The notes under the pieces were generated by a model. That model worked only from the letters and a program-made list of their open reading frames with translations, ran no database searches and was not told the DNA's origin. Shown here piece by piece: positions 1 to 8,495 of a DNA stretch of 16,271 bases; position 1 is the first letter of the stretch, and every line of letters starts with the position of its first letter. This DNA comes from Clostridiales bacterium (lineage in GTDB: Bacteria > Bacillota > Clostridia > Oscillospirales > Oscillospiraceae), in NCBI GenBank assembly GCA_020861055.1, contig JAJBTD010000104.1:1-16271 (forward strand). Direction: 5' to 3'. The translations under genes and the position numbers were made by a program.

Positions 1-1446
1 GCCTACGAGATTATGACCCGGCCCTCGGAGCGGCTGGTGCTGACCTGTCCCCGGCAGGCGGGGGGCGGGGAGAAGCGCCCCGCCGTCCTGTGGCGGCGGG
101 CAGAGGCCCTGTTCCCGGAGGCGGAGCGGGGACATCACGACCCGAACCTTCGCCTGCTGGCCCCCCTCCCGGCCCTGGAGCTGGGGGCGGAGCGCCGGGA
201 TGGGGCGGTCATTCGCCGCCTGGCCCAACAGCCGGGGTGGGAGAACGTCCCCCGGCGGCTGGAGCAGGCGGCCAGCGCCGACCGGGGCCGTCTCAGCCCC
301 CAGGGGGTACACGACCTGTACGGCGACCGGGCAGCCCTCTCCGCCTCCCGGATGGACAAGCTGAACTCCTGCCACTTCTCCTATTTCTGCCAGTACGGGT
401 TGAAGGCCCAGGCCCGGCGGCGGGCGGGCTTCGACGCGCCGGCCACCGGCACCTTTGTCCACGCCGTTCTGGAGCAGGTTTTGGAGACGGCCCAGACCGA
501 GGGCGGGGTGGCCCGGCTCACCCAGGCCCGGCATCGGGAGCTGACCGCCCAGGCGATACAGGATTATGTAAACAACCAGCTGGGGGGACTGACCGACCAG
601 AGCCCCCGGCTCCAATATCTCTTCCGCCGGATGCTCGCCTCGGTGGAGCTGATCGTTCAGAACGTGGTGGAGGAGCTCCAGGGCAGTCAGTTCCAGCCCA
701 TCGCCTTTGAGCTGGGCTTTGGCCGGGGCAAGGAGCTGCCCCCGGTACAGGTGGAGGTGGAGGGCATCACCCTGTCCATCTCCGGCTTTGTGGACCGGGT
801 GGACGGCTGGGAGAAGGACGGGCGGCTCTATCTCCGGGTGGTGGACTACAAGACGGGGCGCAAGTCCTTCAGCCTCACCGACGTTTGGCACGGCCTGTCC
901 CTGCAAATGCTCCTCTATCTGTTCACCCTCCGGGAACAGGGACAGGATTACTTCAAACGCCCGGTGGAGCCTGCGGGGGTGCTGTACCTTCCCGCCAGGG
1001 ATCTGCTTCTCTCCGGCAGCCGGGAGATGGACGGGGACGCCAGAAGGCGGGAGACGGACAAGGCCCTGCGCCGGTCCGGGCTGCTCCTCCGGGACGAGGA
1101 GGTGCTCTGGGCCATGGAGCAGTGGGGGGCGGACGGCCCCCGGTTCCTTCCCCTCCGGGTCAGCCGGAACGGGGCCATCTCCGGGGACAGCCTGGCCACC
1201 GCCGAGCAGTGGGGCCGCCTGGAGCGGCGGCTGGGCCATCTGCTCCAGGAGATGGGCCGGGAGATCGCCCACGGAAACATCGACGCGGACCCCTACCTCA
1301 AGGGGGGCGGGGACACCGCCTGCCAGTTCTGCGACTACGCCCAGGCCTGCCACTTTGAGGAGGGCCGGGGGACGGACCGCCGCCGCTGGCTCTACTCCGT
1401 GCGGGGCAAGGACTTTTGGGAACGGACAGGAGGGGAGGACCAGTGA
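1..1446 (+). CDS. addB: AddB, ATP-dependent helicase/nuclease subunit B (C-terminal 481 residues, 5' end outside window)
   Basis: AddB pairs with AddA to resect double-strand breaks to Chi-type sites for RecA-dependent repair; its C-terminus is a RecB-family nuclease stapled by an iron-sulfur cluster. The frame is open from the first base and enters with a TRPSERL stretch typical of the end of the helicase-like part, so this is about the last 40% of the protein. The nuclease core is visible: GTFVHAVLE, then GFVDRVD (Asp near residue 265 of the fragment), VVDYKTG (Asp282, Lys284) and QMLLYL. Four cysteines fit the Fe-S staple: Cys124 in LNSCHFSYF and a C-x2-C-x5-C group at 441, 444 and 450 near the C-terminus. 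The stop codon overlaps the GTG start of addA (GTGA), which suggests translational coupling. Identification is firm; only the start is missing. Confidence 0.96.
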   Translation, partial: AYEIMTRPSERLVLTCPRQAGGGEKRPAVLWRRAEALFPEAERGHHDPNLRLLAPLPALELGAERRDGAVIRRLAQQPGWENVPRRLEQAASADRGRLSPQGVHDLYGDRAALSASRMDKLNSCHFSYFCQYGLKAQARRRAGFDAPATGTFVHAVLEQVLETAQTEGGVARLTQARHRELTAQAIQDYVNNQLGGLTDQSPRLQYLFRRMLASVELIVQNVVEELQGSQFQPIAFELGFGRGKELPPVQVEVEGITLSISGFVDRVDGWEKDGRLYLRVVDYKTGRKSFSLTDVWHGLSLQMLLYLFTLREQGQDYFKRPVEPAGVLYLPARDLLLSGSREMDGDARRRETDKALRRSGLLLRDEEVLWAMEQWGADGPRFLPLRVSRNGAISGDSLATAEQWGRLERRLGHLLQEMGREIAHGNIDADPYLKGGGDTACQFCDYAQACHFEEGRGTDRRRWLYSVRGKDFWERTGGEDQ

Positions 1447-4400
1447 GTATTCAGCTGACGCCCCAGCAGCAGGCCGCGGTAGACCACCGGGGCGGTGAGC
1501 TGCTGGTCTCCGCCGCCGCCGGCTCCGGCAAGACACGGGTGCTGGTGGAGCGGCTGCTGGACCGGGTGGAGCAGGAGGGGCTGGATGTGGACCGGTTCCT
1601 CATCATCACCTTCACCAAGGCGGCGGCCTCCGAGCTGCGGGGCAAAATTTTACAGGGACTGAACCAGCGCCTGGCGGAGCATCCGGAAGACCGGCACCTC
1701 CGGCGGCAGCTCACCTTGGTCTATCAGGCCCAGATCTCCACCATCCACGCCTACTGCACCGCCCTCCTCCGGGAGTTCGGCTACCTGCTGGACTTAGACC
1801 CGGACTTCCGGGTGTCCGAGGAGGGAGAGGCGGAGATCCTCCGCCGGGAGACGCTGGACCGGGTCATGGAGGCCCGATACGAGACGATACAGGAGGGGGA
1901 CGCCTTCTCCCATCTGGTGGATACCATGTCCGCAGGCCGGGACGACCGGAAATTAAAGGAGATCGTCCTGGACATCCACGCCCGCGTCCAGGCCCACCCC
2001 CACCCGGAGCAGTGGCTGCGGGAGCAGAGCGCCGCCTTTGACCTCTCCGATGTCCGGGACGTGGGGCAGACGGTGTGGGGCAAACAGATCATGGAGCGGG
2101 CCGCCTCCGTGGCCCGGTACTGGGATGGACGGATGCTCCAGGCCCTCAACTCCATGATGGCTGACCCGGCCCTGGAGGCCGCCTACGCCCCCAGCTTCTG
2201 CGACACCATGGACAGTATCGAGGACTTTTTGAGCGGCCTGGACCGGGGCTGGGACAGCGCCTGCGCCCTGTGCGAGATCAGGTTCCCCACTCTTGGGAGA
2301 AGCCGGAAAATTCAGGACAAGCGGCTCCAGGAGGAGGTCAAGGCCGTCCGGGAGACCTGCAAGCGCCGGATGAAGGGGCTGAAAGACCTGTTCTTCGCCT
2401 CCAACGACACGCTGCTGGAGGATATGGCGTCCGTCCGCCCGGCGGTGGAGGCCCTGTTCGACCTGGTGCTGGAGCTGGACGAGGCGTATGCCAGGGCGAA
2501 GCGGAGCCGCCGGACGGTGGACTTCAACGACCTGGAGCATCTGACGTTAAAGCTGCTGCTGGACGGAGAGGGACAGCCCACCGCCCTGGCCAATCAGCTC
2601 CGGGGCCGGTACGCCGAGGTGATGGTGGACGAGTACCAGGACACCAACGCCGTCCAGAACGCCATCTTTGACGCCATCACCCGGAACGGGAGCAATCTGT
2701 TCCAGGTGGGGGACGTGAAGCAGTCCATCTACCGCTTCCGGCTGGCGGACCCCACCATCTTCCTGCACAAGTACCGCACCTTCCCTCAGACCGACCGGCC
2801 GGAGGAGGGGCAGCCCCGGACGGTGGTGCTCAGCCAGAACTTCCGCTCCCGTGCCAGCGTGCTGGCGGGGGTGAACTTCATCTTTGAGAACATTATGTCA
2901 ACCCAATTCGGGGAGATGGATTACACCCAGGACCAGCGCCTCAATCCCGGCTTTGCCTATCCGGAGCATCCGGACGACCGGGTGGAGCTGGACTGCGTAG
3001 ACCTCGCCGCTCTGGAGCGGGAGGAGGACAGCGCAGCCATCCCCAGGGACCAGGTGGAGGCGGACTTCGTGGCCCGGCGGGTGGAGGAGCTGCTCGCCTC
3101 CCATTTCCCGGTGACGGGAGAGGACGGAGTGCTGCGCCCCGTCCAGCCGGGGGACATTGCGGTGCTCTACCGCTCTCCGGGGGCGGTGATGGGCTATCTG
3201 ACCCAGGCCATGGACCTGCGGAACATCCCCTGGCAGACGGAGGGGGCGGAGGACTTTTTCCACACCACCGAGGTGAGCTGTGCGGTGTCCTTCCTGGAGA
3301 TCATCGACAACCCCCGGCAGGACGTGCCGCTGCTGTCGGTGCTCCGGTCGCCCATGTACGCCTTTTCTCCGGATCAGCTGGCAGCCCTCCGCCACGGCTG
3401 CCCCGACGGGGATTTGTATGCCTGTCTCCAACAGGGGGCGGAGAAGGGCGACGAGCCGTCAAGAGCCTTTCTGGAGGAGCTGGACGCCCTGCGCCTCCGG
3501 GCGGGAGACGTGACCTGCGCCCAGCTGCTGTGGCAGCTCTACGACCAGACGGGGATGCTGGCCCTGTTTGAGGGGATGGACGGCGGCCCCCGGCGGCGGG
3601 AGCATCTTCTGGCCCTGTACGACTGCGCCCGCAGCTTCGGCCAGCCGGGACGGCAGGGGCTGTTCGACTTCGTCGCCTGGCTCCGGCGGCTGGAGGAGCA
3701 GGGGGGACGGCTCCCCGCTCTGGGCAAGACCGTGGGGAACGGGGTGCGTATCATGTCCATCCACCGCTCCAAGGGGCTGGAGTTCCCGGTGGTCATCCTG
3801 GCCGGACTGAACCGGACGATCAACCGGACGGACGAGCGGGCCCCCGTCCTGTTCCACCCCAAGCTGGGGGTGGGGCCGAAGGGAGTGGACCCGGAGCTTC
3901 GAATCGAGTATCCAACCCTGGCCCGAAAGGCGGTACAGCTCAAGCTGGAGGAGGAGACCAAGGCGGAGGAGCTGCGGCTGCTCTATGTGGCCATGACCCG
4001 CGCCAGAGAGAAGCTCATCATGACCTGCTCCATGACCAACGCCTGGAAGGAGCTGGGCAATCTGCTCCCGGAGGCGGGGCCGCACCCCGACCCTCAGGCG
4101 CTGCAGGAGAAGGACAGCGTGGCCAAGTGGCTGCTACTGCCGGTGCTGGCCCGGACGGACGCACAGGCCCTCCGGCTGGGGGGCAGCGCAGCAAATCCCA
4201 TCTCCGCCTCCGACTGGGACATCCGACTGGTCCCGGCGGAGCCGCCCCTGGCCCTGGGGGGAGGGCGGCCCGCCTCTGCTCCGGCGGAGGAGACGGCGGC
4301 CGGGGCATTAGACCTCTCTCTGCTGGACTGGCGGTATCCCTGGGCGGCGCTCTCCGACCTGCCCAGTAAGGTGACGGCCACCCAGCTCAAGGGCCGCCCT

Positions 4401-5000
4401 CTGGACGAGGAGGTGGCCCAGGAGACCCGGCAGCCCCCGGCCCTTCCCGACTTTCCCAGGCCCCGATTCCGGCAGGAGACGGCAGGCCTGACCCCCGCCC
4501 AGCGGGGAACCGTGCTGCACACCGTCATGGAGCTGGTGCGCCTGGACCGGGCGGACAGCGTCCAGGGCGTCCGGGAGGAGCTGGAGCGGCTGGTGGCCGG
4601 GAAATGGCTGACCCGCGCAGAGGCGGACAGCGTGGAGCCGTCCATGGTGGCGGGCTTCTATGCCTCCGACCTGGGCCGGGCGGCGGCCGCCGCCCCCGAC
4701 CTCCGGCGGGAGTTCAAATTCTCCCTCTTTGCCCCGGCGGAACGGTTCTTCCCTCAGGCCCCGGCAGGAGAGCAGGTGATGCTCCAGGGGGTGGTAGACT
4801 GCTGCTTCACCGGGCCGGAGGGGCTTACGGTGGTGGACTTCAAGACCGACCATGTGCGCCCCTCGGAGCTGCAGGCCCACAGCGAGGGCTATCGGGGCCA
4901 GCTGGAGGGTTACGCCTGGGCGCTGGAGCAGATTCTGGGCCGTCCGGTGGTGCGGAAGGTATTGTGGTATTTCCGCCTGGGCCGGGGCTGGGAGCTGTGA
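1443..5000 (+). CDS. addA: AddA, ATP-dependent helicase/nuclease subunit A
   Basis: AddA is the UvrD/RecB-like 3'-5' helicase and nuclease subunit of the AddAB break-resection complex. The start chosen is GTG at 1443, overlapping the addB stop, because AGGAGGGGAGG (about 1430-1440) lies just upstream; an in-frame TTG at 1416 lies before that site and is unlikely. Motifs in order: Q motif LTPQQQAAV (residues 5-13), Walker A AAAGSGKT (24-31, Lys30), Walker B VMVDEYQD (393-400), FQVGDVKQSIYRFR (motif III), LSQNFRS (motif IV), MSIHRSKGLEF (771-781) and YVAMTRARE (848-856). The C-terminal nuclease has VVD (Asp1119), VVDFKTD (Asp1132, Lys1134) and a GQLEGYAWALE helix. At 1185 residues it is close to the roughly 1230 of Bacillus subtilis AddA. 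No convincing terminator follows it. Confidence 0.97.
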   Translation: MSIQLTPQQQAAVDHRGGELLVSAAAGSGKTRVLVERLLDRVEQEGLDVDRFLIITFTKAAASELRGKILQGLNQRLAEHPEDRHLRRQLTLVYQAQISTIHAYCTALLREFGYLLDLDPDFRVSEEGEAEILRRETLDRVMEARYETIQEGDAFSHLVDTMSAGRDDRKLKEIVLDIHARVQAHPHPEQWLREQSAAFDLSDVRDVGQTVWGKQIMERAASVARYWDGRMLQALNSMMADPALEAAYAPSFCDTMDSIEDFLSGLDRGWDSACALCEIRFPTLGRSRKIQDKRLQEEVKAVRETCKRRMKGLKDLFFASNDTLLEDMASVRPAVEALFDLVLELDEAYARAKRSRRTVDFNDLEHLTLKLLLDGEGQPTALANQLRGRYAEVMVDEYQDTNAVQNAIFDAITRNGSNLFQVGDVKQSIYRFRLADPTIFLHKYRTFPQTDRPEEGQPRTVVLSQNFRSRASVLAGVNFIFENIMSTQFGEMDYTQDQRLNPGFAYPEHPDDRVELDCVDLAALEREEDSAAIPRDQVEADFVARRVEELLASHFPVTGEDGVLRPVQPGDIAVLYRSPGAVMGYLTQAMDLRNIPWQTEGAEDFFHTTEVSCAVSFLEIIDNPRQDVPLLSVLRSPMYAFSPDQLAALRHGCPDGDLYACLQQGAEKGDEPSRAFLEELDALRLRAGDVTCAQLLWQLYDQTGMLALFEGMDGGPRRREHLLALYDCARSFGQPGRQGLFDFVAWLRRLEEQGGRLPALGKTVGNGVRIMSIHRSKGLEFPVVILAGLNRTINRTDERAPVLFHPKLGVGPKGVDPELRIEYPTLARKAVQLKLEEETKAEELRLLYVAMTRAREKLIMTCSMTNAWKELGNLLPEAGPHPDPQALQEKDSVAKWLLLPVLARTDAQALRLGGSAANPISASDWDIRLVPAEPPLALGGGRPASAPAEETAAGALDLSLLDWRYPWAALSDLPSKVTATQLKGRPLDEEVAQETRQPPALPDFPRPRFRQETAGLTPAQRGTVLHTVMELVRLDRADSVQGVREELERLVAGKWLTRAEADSVEPSMVAGFYASDLGRAAAAAPDLRREFKFSLFAPAERFFPQAPAGEQVMLQGVVDCCFTGPEGLTVVDFKTDHVRPSELQAHSEGYRGQLEGYAWALEQILGRPVVRKVLWYFRLGRGWEL

Positions 5001-5038
5001 GCTGCAGCAGAAAATTTTGAAAAAAACGGGAAAAAGAG

Positions 5039-5067
5039 TTGCAATTTCTCTGGGAGTGTGATAACAT
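5039..5067 (+). promoter_or_regulatory. Probable sigma-A promoter of rpmE
   Basis: A -35-like TTGCAA (5039-5044) lies exactly 17 bp before a -10-like TAACAT (5062-5067). The -10 is preceded by TG at 5059-5060, giving an extended -10 (TGATAACAT). Each hexamer matches four of six consensus bases. Transcription would begin near 5074, leaving a leader of about 65 nt before rpmE. This is a reading by eye. Confidence 0.55.
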
Positions 5068-5080
5068 AGTTCCTGCTCTG

Positions 5081-5100
5081 TGAGAAAAAGTCAATTCTCA
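5081..5100 (+). promoter_or_regulatory. Hairpin in the rpmE 5' leader, possible L31 autoregulatory leader
   Basis: TGAGAA (5081-5086) and TTCTCA (5095-5100) form a perfect 6-bp inverted repeat with an 8-nt A-rich loop, a few bases after the predicted transcription start and about 40 nt before the rpmE ATG. RNA leaders upstream of L31 genes have been proposed in several bacterial groups, including Firmicutes. I cannot confirm that this one matches any described consensus. Confidence 0.3.
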
Positions 5101-5139
5101 TATATAAAGTGACATCGAATACCGAAAGAGGTGAACATC

Positions 5140-5340
5140 ATGAAGGCAGGAATTCATCCTGATTATCAGCAGACCACCATCCGTTGCGCTTGTGGTGCGG
5201 TCTATCCTACCGGCTCCACCAAGAAGGACATCCGTGTGGAAGTTTGCGCCAAGTGTCACCCCTTTTTCACTGGCAAGCAGAAAATGGTGGATACTGGCGG
5301 TCGCGTGAGCCGCTTCAACAAGAAGTATGGTCTCAAGTAA
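5140..5340 (+). CDS. rpmE: 50S ribosomal protein L31 (bL31, zinc-binding form)
   Basis: bL31 is a small protein bridging the two ribosomal subunits. The 66-residue product begins MKAGIHPDY and ends RFNKKYGLK, matching the family in length and at both ends. It has the four cysteines of the zinc-binding (C+) form: Cys16 and Cys18 in RCACG, and Cys36 and Cys39 in VCAKCHPFFTGKQ. The ATG at 5140 is chosen over the in-frame GTG at 5131 because GAAAGAGGTG (about 5123-5132) sits at proper spacing before the ATG. It appears to be a single-gene unit with its own promoter and a strong terminator. Its composition is less GC-rich than that of its neighbours, as usual for a highly expressed ribosomal protein gene. 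Confidence 0.97.
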   Translation: MKAGIHPDYQQTTIRCACGAVYPTGSTKKDIRVEVCAKCHPFFTGKQKMVDTGGRVSRFNKKYGLK

Positions 5341-5350
5341 GCTGGGCGAT

Positions 5351-5384
5351 AACCCGCATCGGATTCCGGTGCGGGTTTTTGTTT
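5351..5384 (+). terminator. Rho-independent terminator of rpmE
   Basis: CCCGCATCGG (5353-5362), loop ATT, and CCGGTGCGGG (5366-5375) form a 10-bp stem with one G-U pair, extendable by two A-T pairs. It is followed by TTTTTGTTT. It begins about a dozen bases after the rpmE stop codon. Confidence 0.93.
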
Positions 5385-5414
5385 GCTCTTGGAAAGCATA
5401 AGTGTCCCCAACCG

Positions 5415-5443
5415 GTTACATCCGGCCCCAACTGTGCTATAAT
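5415..5443 (+). promoter_or_regulatory. Sigma-A promoter of the flavin reductase-hflX-yigZ-thioesterase operon
   Basis: A perfect extended -10, TGCTATAAT (5435-5443), has a -35-like GTTACA (5415-5420) 17 bp upstream. It lies just after the rpmE terminator and about 32 bp before the first start codon of the operon. Confidence 0.75.
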
Positions 5444-5475
5444 AATAGAAACTGATTTTTCAGGAGGTCATCGCC

Positions 5476-5982
5476 ATGTTACAGAAAATCGACGTAGAGC
5501 AGCTGAACCGGAACGTGTTCCAGGCCATCGGCAAGCAGTGGATGCTGGTCACCGCCGGCGACCGGGAGAGCTGCAATACCATGACCGCCAGCTGGGGCGG
5601 ACTGGGGGTGCTGTGGGGCAACCCGGCGGCCACCGCCTATATCCGGCCCCAGCGGTACACCCATGAATTCCTCGACCGGGAGGCGTATTTCACCCTCTCC
5701 TTCCTGCCGGAGGACTATCGGAAGGCCCTGGGCTACTGCGGCAGCCACTCCGGGCGGGACGGGGACAAGTGGGCGGCTACCGGCCTGACCCCCGCCTTTA
5801 CCGAGGGCGGCGTCCCCTATGTGGCCCAGGCAGAGCTGGTGCTGGTGGTGAAAAAGCAGTTCTGCCAGCGGATGGACCCGGACTGCATCCTGGACAAGAC
5901 GGTTTTGGAGCAGTGCTATCCGGAGAAGGATTATCACGACATCTATATCGGCCAGATCGTGGAGGCCTATGGAGCGGAGTAA
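5476..5982 (+). CDS. Flavin reductase-like (flavoredoxin-type) domain protein
   Basis: A 168-residue cytosolic protein of the flavin reductase-like FMN-binding fold. Members bind FMN and act as NAD(P)H flavin reductases or small electron carriers; which of these applies cannot be read from sequence. The family signature is clear: NTMTASWGGLGVLWGNP near residues 35-51, then ATAYIRPQRYTHEFLDRE and FTLSFLPEDYRKALGYCGS, the usual flavin-pocket strand and loop. The start ATG has a good CAGGAGGT ribosome binding site 7 nt upstream. It is the first gene after an extended -10 promoter, with hflX 54 bp downstream, so co-transcription is likely. Two small GC hairpins in that gap lack T-tracts and do not look like terminators. 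The physiological partner is unknown. Confidence 0.88.
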   Translation: MLQKIDVEQLNRNVFQAIGKQWMLVTAGDRESCNTMTASWGGLGVLWGNPAATAYIRPQRYTHEFLDREAYFTLSFLPEDYRKALGYCGSHSGRDGDKWAATGLTPAFTEGGVPYVAQAELVLVVKKQFCQRMDPDCILDKTVLEQCYPEKDYHDIYIGQIVEAYGAE

Positions 5983-6036
5983 CTCCGCCGGACGGCCTGC
6001 CCTGGCCGGAGAGAAACACGACGCACGGAGGAACGC

Positions 6037-7350
6037 ATGACGGAATTTGACAGCATCAAAGAGGGCGAGATCAACCGGGCCATTCTGGTGGGCCTGAACG
6101 CCACCCGGCAGAGTGTGGGCGAAACGGTCACGGAGGAGAGCATGGCGGAGCTGGAGGCCCTGCTGGAGACGGCGGGAGGCACCTGCGTGGGCACCATGCT
6201 CCAAAACCGGGAGACCCCCGATCCTGGGAGCTTTCTGGGAGAGGGCAAGGCCCAGGAGTTGAAGGAGCTGGTCCAGACCCTGGAGGCCGACCTGGTCATC
6301 TTTGACAACGCCCTGTCCCCCACCCAGGTCCGGGTGCTCACCGAGCTGGTGGGGGTGCAGGTCATGGACCGGGCGGGGCTGATTTTGGACATCTTTGCCA
6401 AGCGTGCCAGAACGAAGGAGGGCCGGCTCCAGGTGGAGCTGGCCCAGTACAAGTATATCCTCCCCCGGCTGACGGGTATGTGGGGCCACCTGGTCCGGCA
6501 GACCGCCTCCGGCGGCAAGTCCCCCATCGGCACCCGCGGCCCCGGCGAGACTCAGCTGGAGACCGACCGGCGGCACATCCGCCGGAAGATCACCCGGCTG
6601 GAGGAGGACTTAAAGGAGGTCCGCCGGGTGCGGGCCGTCCAGCGGGAGCGGCGGGAGAAGAACGAGGTGCCGGTGGTGGCCATTGTGGGCTACACCAACG
6701 CGGGGAAATCCACCCTGCTAAACGCCCTGACCGACGCGGGTATCCCCGCCAACGACCGGCTGTTCGACACCCTGGACACCACCACCCGGACACTGGAGAT
6801 CTCCGACACCCTGACGGTGCTGCTCTCAGACACGGTGGGCTTTATCCACAAGCTGCCCCATACCCTGGTAGAGGCGTTTCAGGCCACGCTGGAGGAGCTG
6901 ACCTATGCCGACCTGCTGCTCCACGTCATCGACGCCTCCAGAGAGGACTGGCGGGACCAGGCAGAGGTGGTGGAAAATCTGATTCGGGAGCTGGGGGCGG
7001 AGCAGACCCCCCGGCTGGACGTGTTCAACAAGTGCGACCTGTGTCCGGAGGAGATCCTGCCCCACGGGGAGAATATCGTCTGTATCTCCGCCCGGACGGG
7101 GGAGGGTCTGGACGAGCTGACCGCCGCCATCGGCAAGCGCCTGGACAGCGGGATACGGTCGGTGGAGCTTCGCCTGCCCTACGACAAGGGGAGTGTCCTC
7201 GACTTACTCTACCGGGAGGCCGCCGTGGACAGCGTGGAGTATGCCGAGACCATCCAGGTCACTGCCCGGTGCAGCCCCAGGGTGCTGGGACAAGTGCGGG
7301 ACTATGTCTGGCCGCCCCTTCCTCCGAAGACCGAGGACTGGGAGGCGTGA
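6037..7350 (+). CDS. hflX: HflX, ribosome-associated GTPase
   Basis: HflX is a TRAFAC-class GTPase that binds the 50S subunit and splits stalled or heat-stressed 70S ribosomes. The 437-residue product has the full layout: the HflX N-terminal domain, the glycine-rich linker GGKSPIGTRGPGETQLETD followed by an arginine-rich helix, and the G domain with G1 GYTNAGKS (218-225), G3 DTVGF (265-269), G4 NKCD (331-334) and a G5-like SA in CISARTGEG. A C-terminal domain follows. Length matches the family (E. coli about 426). The start ATG has GGAGG 5 nt upstream. The stop codon overlaps the region that initiates yigZ, pointing to coupled translation in one operon. Identification is secure; any stress regulation in this organism is inferred only from the family. 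Confidence 0.96.
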   Translation: MTEFDSIKEGEINRAILVGLNATRQSVGETVTEESMAELEALLETAGGTCVGTMLQNRETPDPGSFLGEGKAQELKELVQTLEADLVIFDNALSPTQVRVLTELVGVQVMDRAGLILDIFAKRARTKEGRLQVELAQYKYILPRLTGMWGHLVRQTASGGKSPIGTRGPGETQLETDRRHIRRKITRLEEDLKEVRRVRAVQRERREKNEVPVVAIVGYTNAGKSTLLNALTDAGIPANDRLFDTLDTTTRTLEISDTLTVLLSDTVGFIHKLPHTLVEAFQATLEELTYADLLLHVIDASREDWRDQAEVVENLIRELGAEQTPRLDVFNKCDLCPEEILPHGENIVCISARTGEGLDELTAAIGKRLDSGIRSVELRLPYDKGSVLDLLYREAAVDSVEYAETIQVTARCSPRVLGQVRDYVWPPLPPKTEDWEA

Positions 7351-7352
7351 CC

Positions 7353-7997
7353 GTGGAGGAATACTATATCCCCACCGGGCGGGGGGAGACGGAGTTCACC
7401 GAAAAGCGCTCCCGGTTCCTGGGGCATCTGGCCCATGTGACCGACGAGGAGCAGGCCAGGGCTTTTATCCAGCAGATGAAGAAGCAGTACCATGACGCAA
7501 GGCATAATTGCTGGTGTTATGTCATCCGGGAGGGCGGTGTCGTCCGCTACTCCGACGACGGAGAGCCTCAGGGGACGGCGGGACAGCCCATGCTGGGGGT
7601 GCTGCAAAAGGAAGGGATCACCGATGCGGTGTGCGTGGTGACCCGGTATTTTGGCGGGGTGCTGCTGGGGGCCGGAGGACTGCTCCGGGCCTATACCCGT
7701 TCCGCCAAGGACGCCCTGGACGCCGCCGGGATCTCCGCCGTGCGCCGGTGGGTGGCGTTTTCCATCCCCTGCGGCTATCGGTGGCTCAGCCGGGTACAGC
7801 TGGAGGTGGAGAGCCGCCAGGGAGTCGTGCTGGACACGGAGTACGGTGCGGAGGTGACGGTAAAGGCGCTGCTCCCGGAGGGGCAGGCGGGAGCGTTCCC
7901 CGCTCAGCTGCGCGACCTGACGGCGGGCAGCGTACAGGCCCGGATCACCGGCGAGGCGTTCAGGGCCGTGCCGGTGGGCCGAGGGGAAAAACGGTAA
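7353..7997 (+). CDS. yigZ: YigZ/IMPACT family protein (UPF0029)
   Basis: A 214-residue protein of the YigZ/IMPACT family. Bacterial members have an N-terminal UPF0029 domain and a C-terminal ferredoxin-like DUF1949 domain; the eukaryotic homologue modulates GCN2-dependent translation control, while the bacterial role is unsettled. The hallmark SDDGEPQGTAGQPML is at about residues 67-81 and the second block VTRYFGGVLLGAGGLLRAYT at about 96-115. GTG at 7353 is preferred: GGAGG (7341-7345), inside the end of hflX, is 7 nt away. An earlier GTG at 7347, overlapping the hflX stop, is only 1 nt from that site. Placement directly after hflX suits a shared link to ribosome or translation stress, but that is inference. 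Confidence 0.93.
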   Translation: MEEYYIPTGRGETEFTEKRSRFLGHLAHVTDEEQARAFIQQMKKQYHDARHNCWCYVIREGGVVRYSDDGEPQGTAGQPMLGVLQKEGITDAVCVVTRYFGGVLLGAGGLLRAYTRSAKDALDAAGISAVRRWVAFSIPCGYRWLSRVQLEVESRQGVVLDTEYGAEVTVKALLPEGQAGAFPAQLRDLTAGSVQARITGEAFRAVPVGRGEKR

Positions 7998-8031
7998 ACC
8001 GGACAGAAAAAACGCAGAATCGAGGTATCTC

Positions 8032-8463
8032 ATGGAGGTCAAACCCTATTTCCACGATGCGAAATATTACGAGACAGATCAGATGGCGGTGGTCCACCAC
8101 TCCAACTATATCCGTTGGTTCGAGGAGGCCCGGATCGACTGGTTGGGGCAGATCGGCATCCCCTATGACGCCATGGAGGCGCGGGGCATCATCATCCCGG
8201 TGATCGGGGTGACGGCGGAGTACAAGACCATGACCCGGTTCAAGGAGCGGGTGCGCATCGAGTGTCGGCTGGAGTCCTACAACAGCGTGCGCTTCACCGT
8301 CAGCTACCGGGTGTACAACGACGACACCGGCGAGCTGCGCTGCACCGGCACCAGCAGTCACTGCTTTGTGAACCGGGACTATAAGCCCATTATCCTGCGA
8401 AAAGCGGCCCCGGATTACGACGCCATCTTCCGGTCCATCCTGGCCGCTCAGGAGAATGAGTGA
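8032..8463 (+). CDS. Acyl-CoA thioesterase, hotdog fold (YbgC/4HBT family)
   Basis: A 143-residue single-domain hotdog protein that should hydrolyse acyl-CoA or acyl-ACP thioesters in the cytosol; the natural substrate cannot be told from sequence. The YbgC/4-hydroxybenzoyl-CoA thioesterase signature lies at the N-terminus: YYETDQMAVVHHSNYIRWFEEAR, roughly residues 12-34 with gaps in conservation, with Asp16 as the expected catalytic acid and the His22-His23 pair near the position of the conserved histidine. The start ATG has a modest GAGGT site 5 nt upstream. It is 34 bp after yigZ and is the last gene before the strong hairpin at 8496-8522, so it is probably the last cistron of the operon starting at 5476. 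Confidence 0.9.
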   Translation: MEVKPYFHDAKYYETDQMAVVHHSNYIRWFEEARIDWLGQIGIPYDAMEARGIIIPVIGVTAEYKTMTRFKERVRIECRLESYNSVRFTVSYRVYNDDTGELRCTGTSSHCFVNRDYKPIILRKAAPDYDAIFRSILAAQENE

Positions 8464-8495
8464 GCATCAGGGAAAACGCATCACAGTGCCAAAAT

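Noticed and set aside
1416..1442. Upstream TTG start for addA
   Set aside because: The added nine residues do not match the family, and the ribosome binding site lies between TTG and GTG, so GTG 1443 is the natural start.
5968..6020. GC hairpins between the flavin reductase gene and hflX as a terminator
   Set aside because: Short stems are present (GCGGAG/CTCCGC and CGGAG arms), but no T-tract follows, and the gap is only 54 bp in an otherwise tight operon.
5479..6576. A 365-codon - strand frame across the flavin reductase and hflX
   Set aside because: Antisense to two confident genes and lacking any domain-like sequence.
6480..7352. A long + strand frame inside hflX running into yigZ, which could look like an N-terminal extension of yigZ
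   Set aside because: The upstream part is Gly, Pro and Arg rich noise out of frame with hflX; family similarity begins only at 7353, where a ribosome binding site is well placed.
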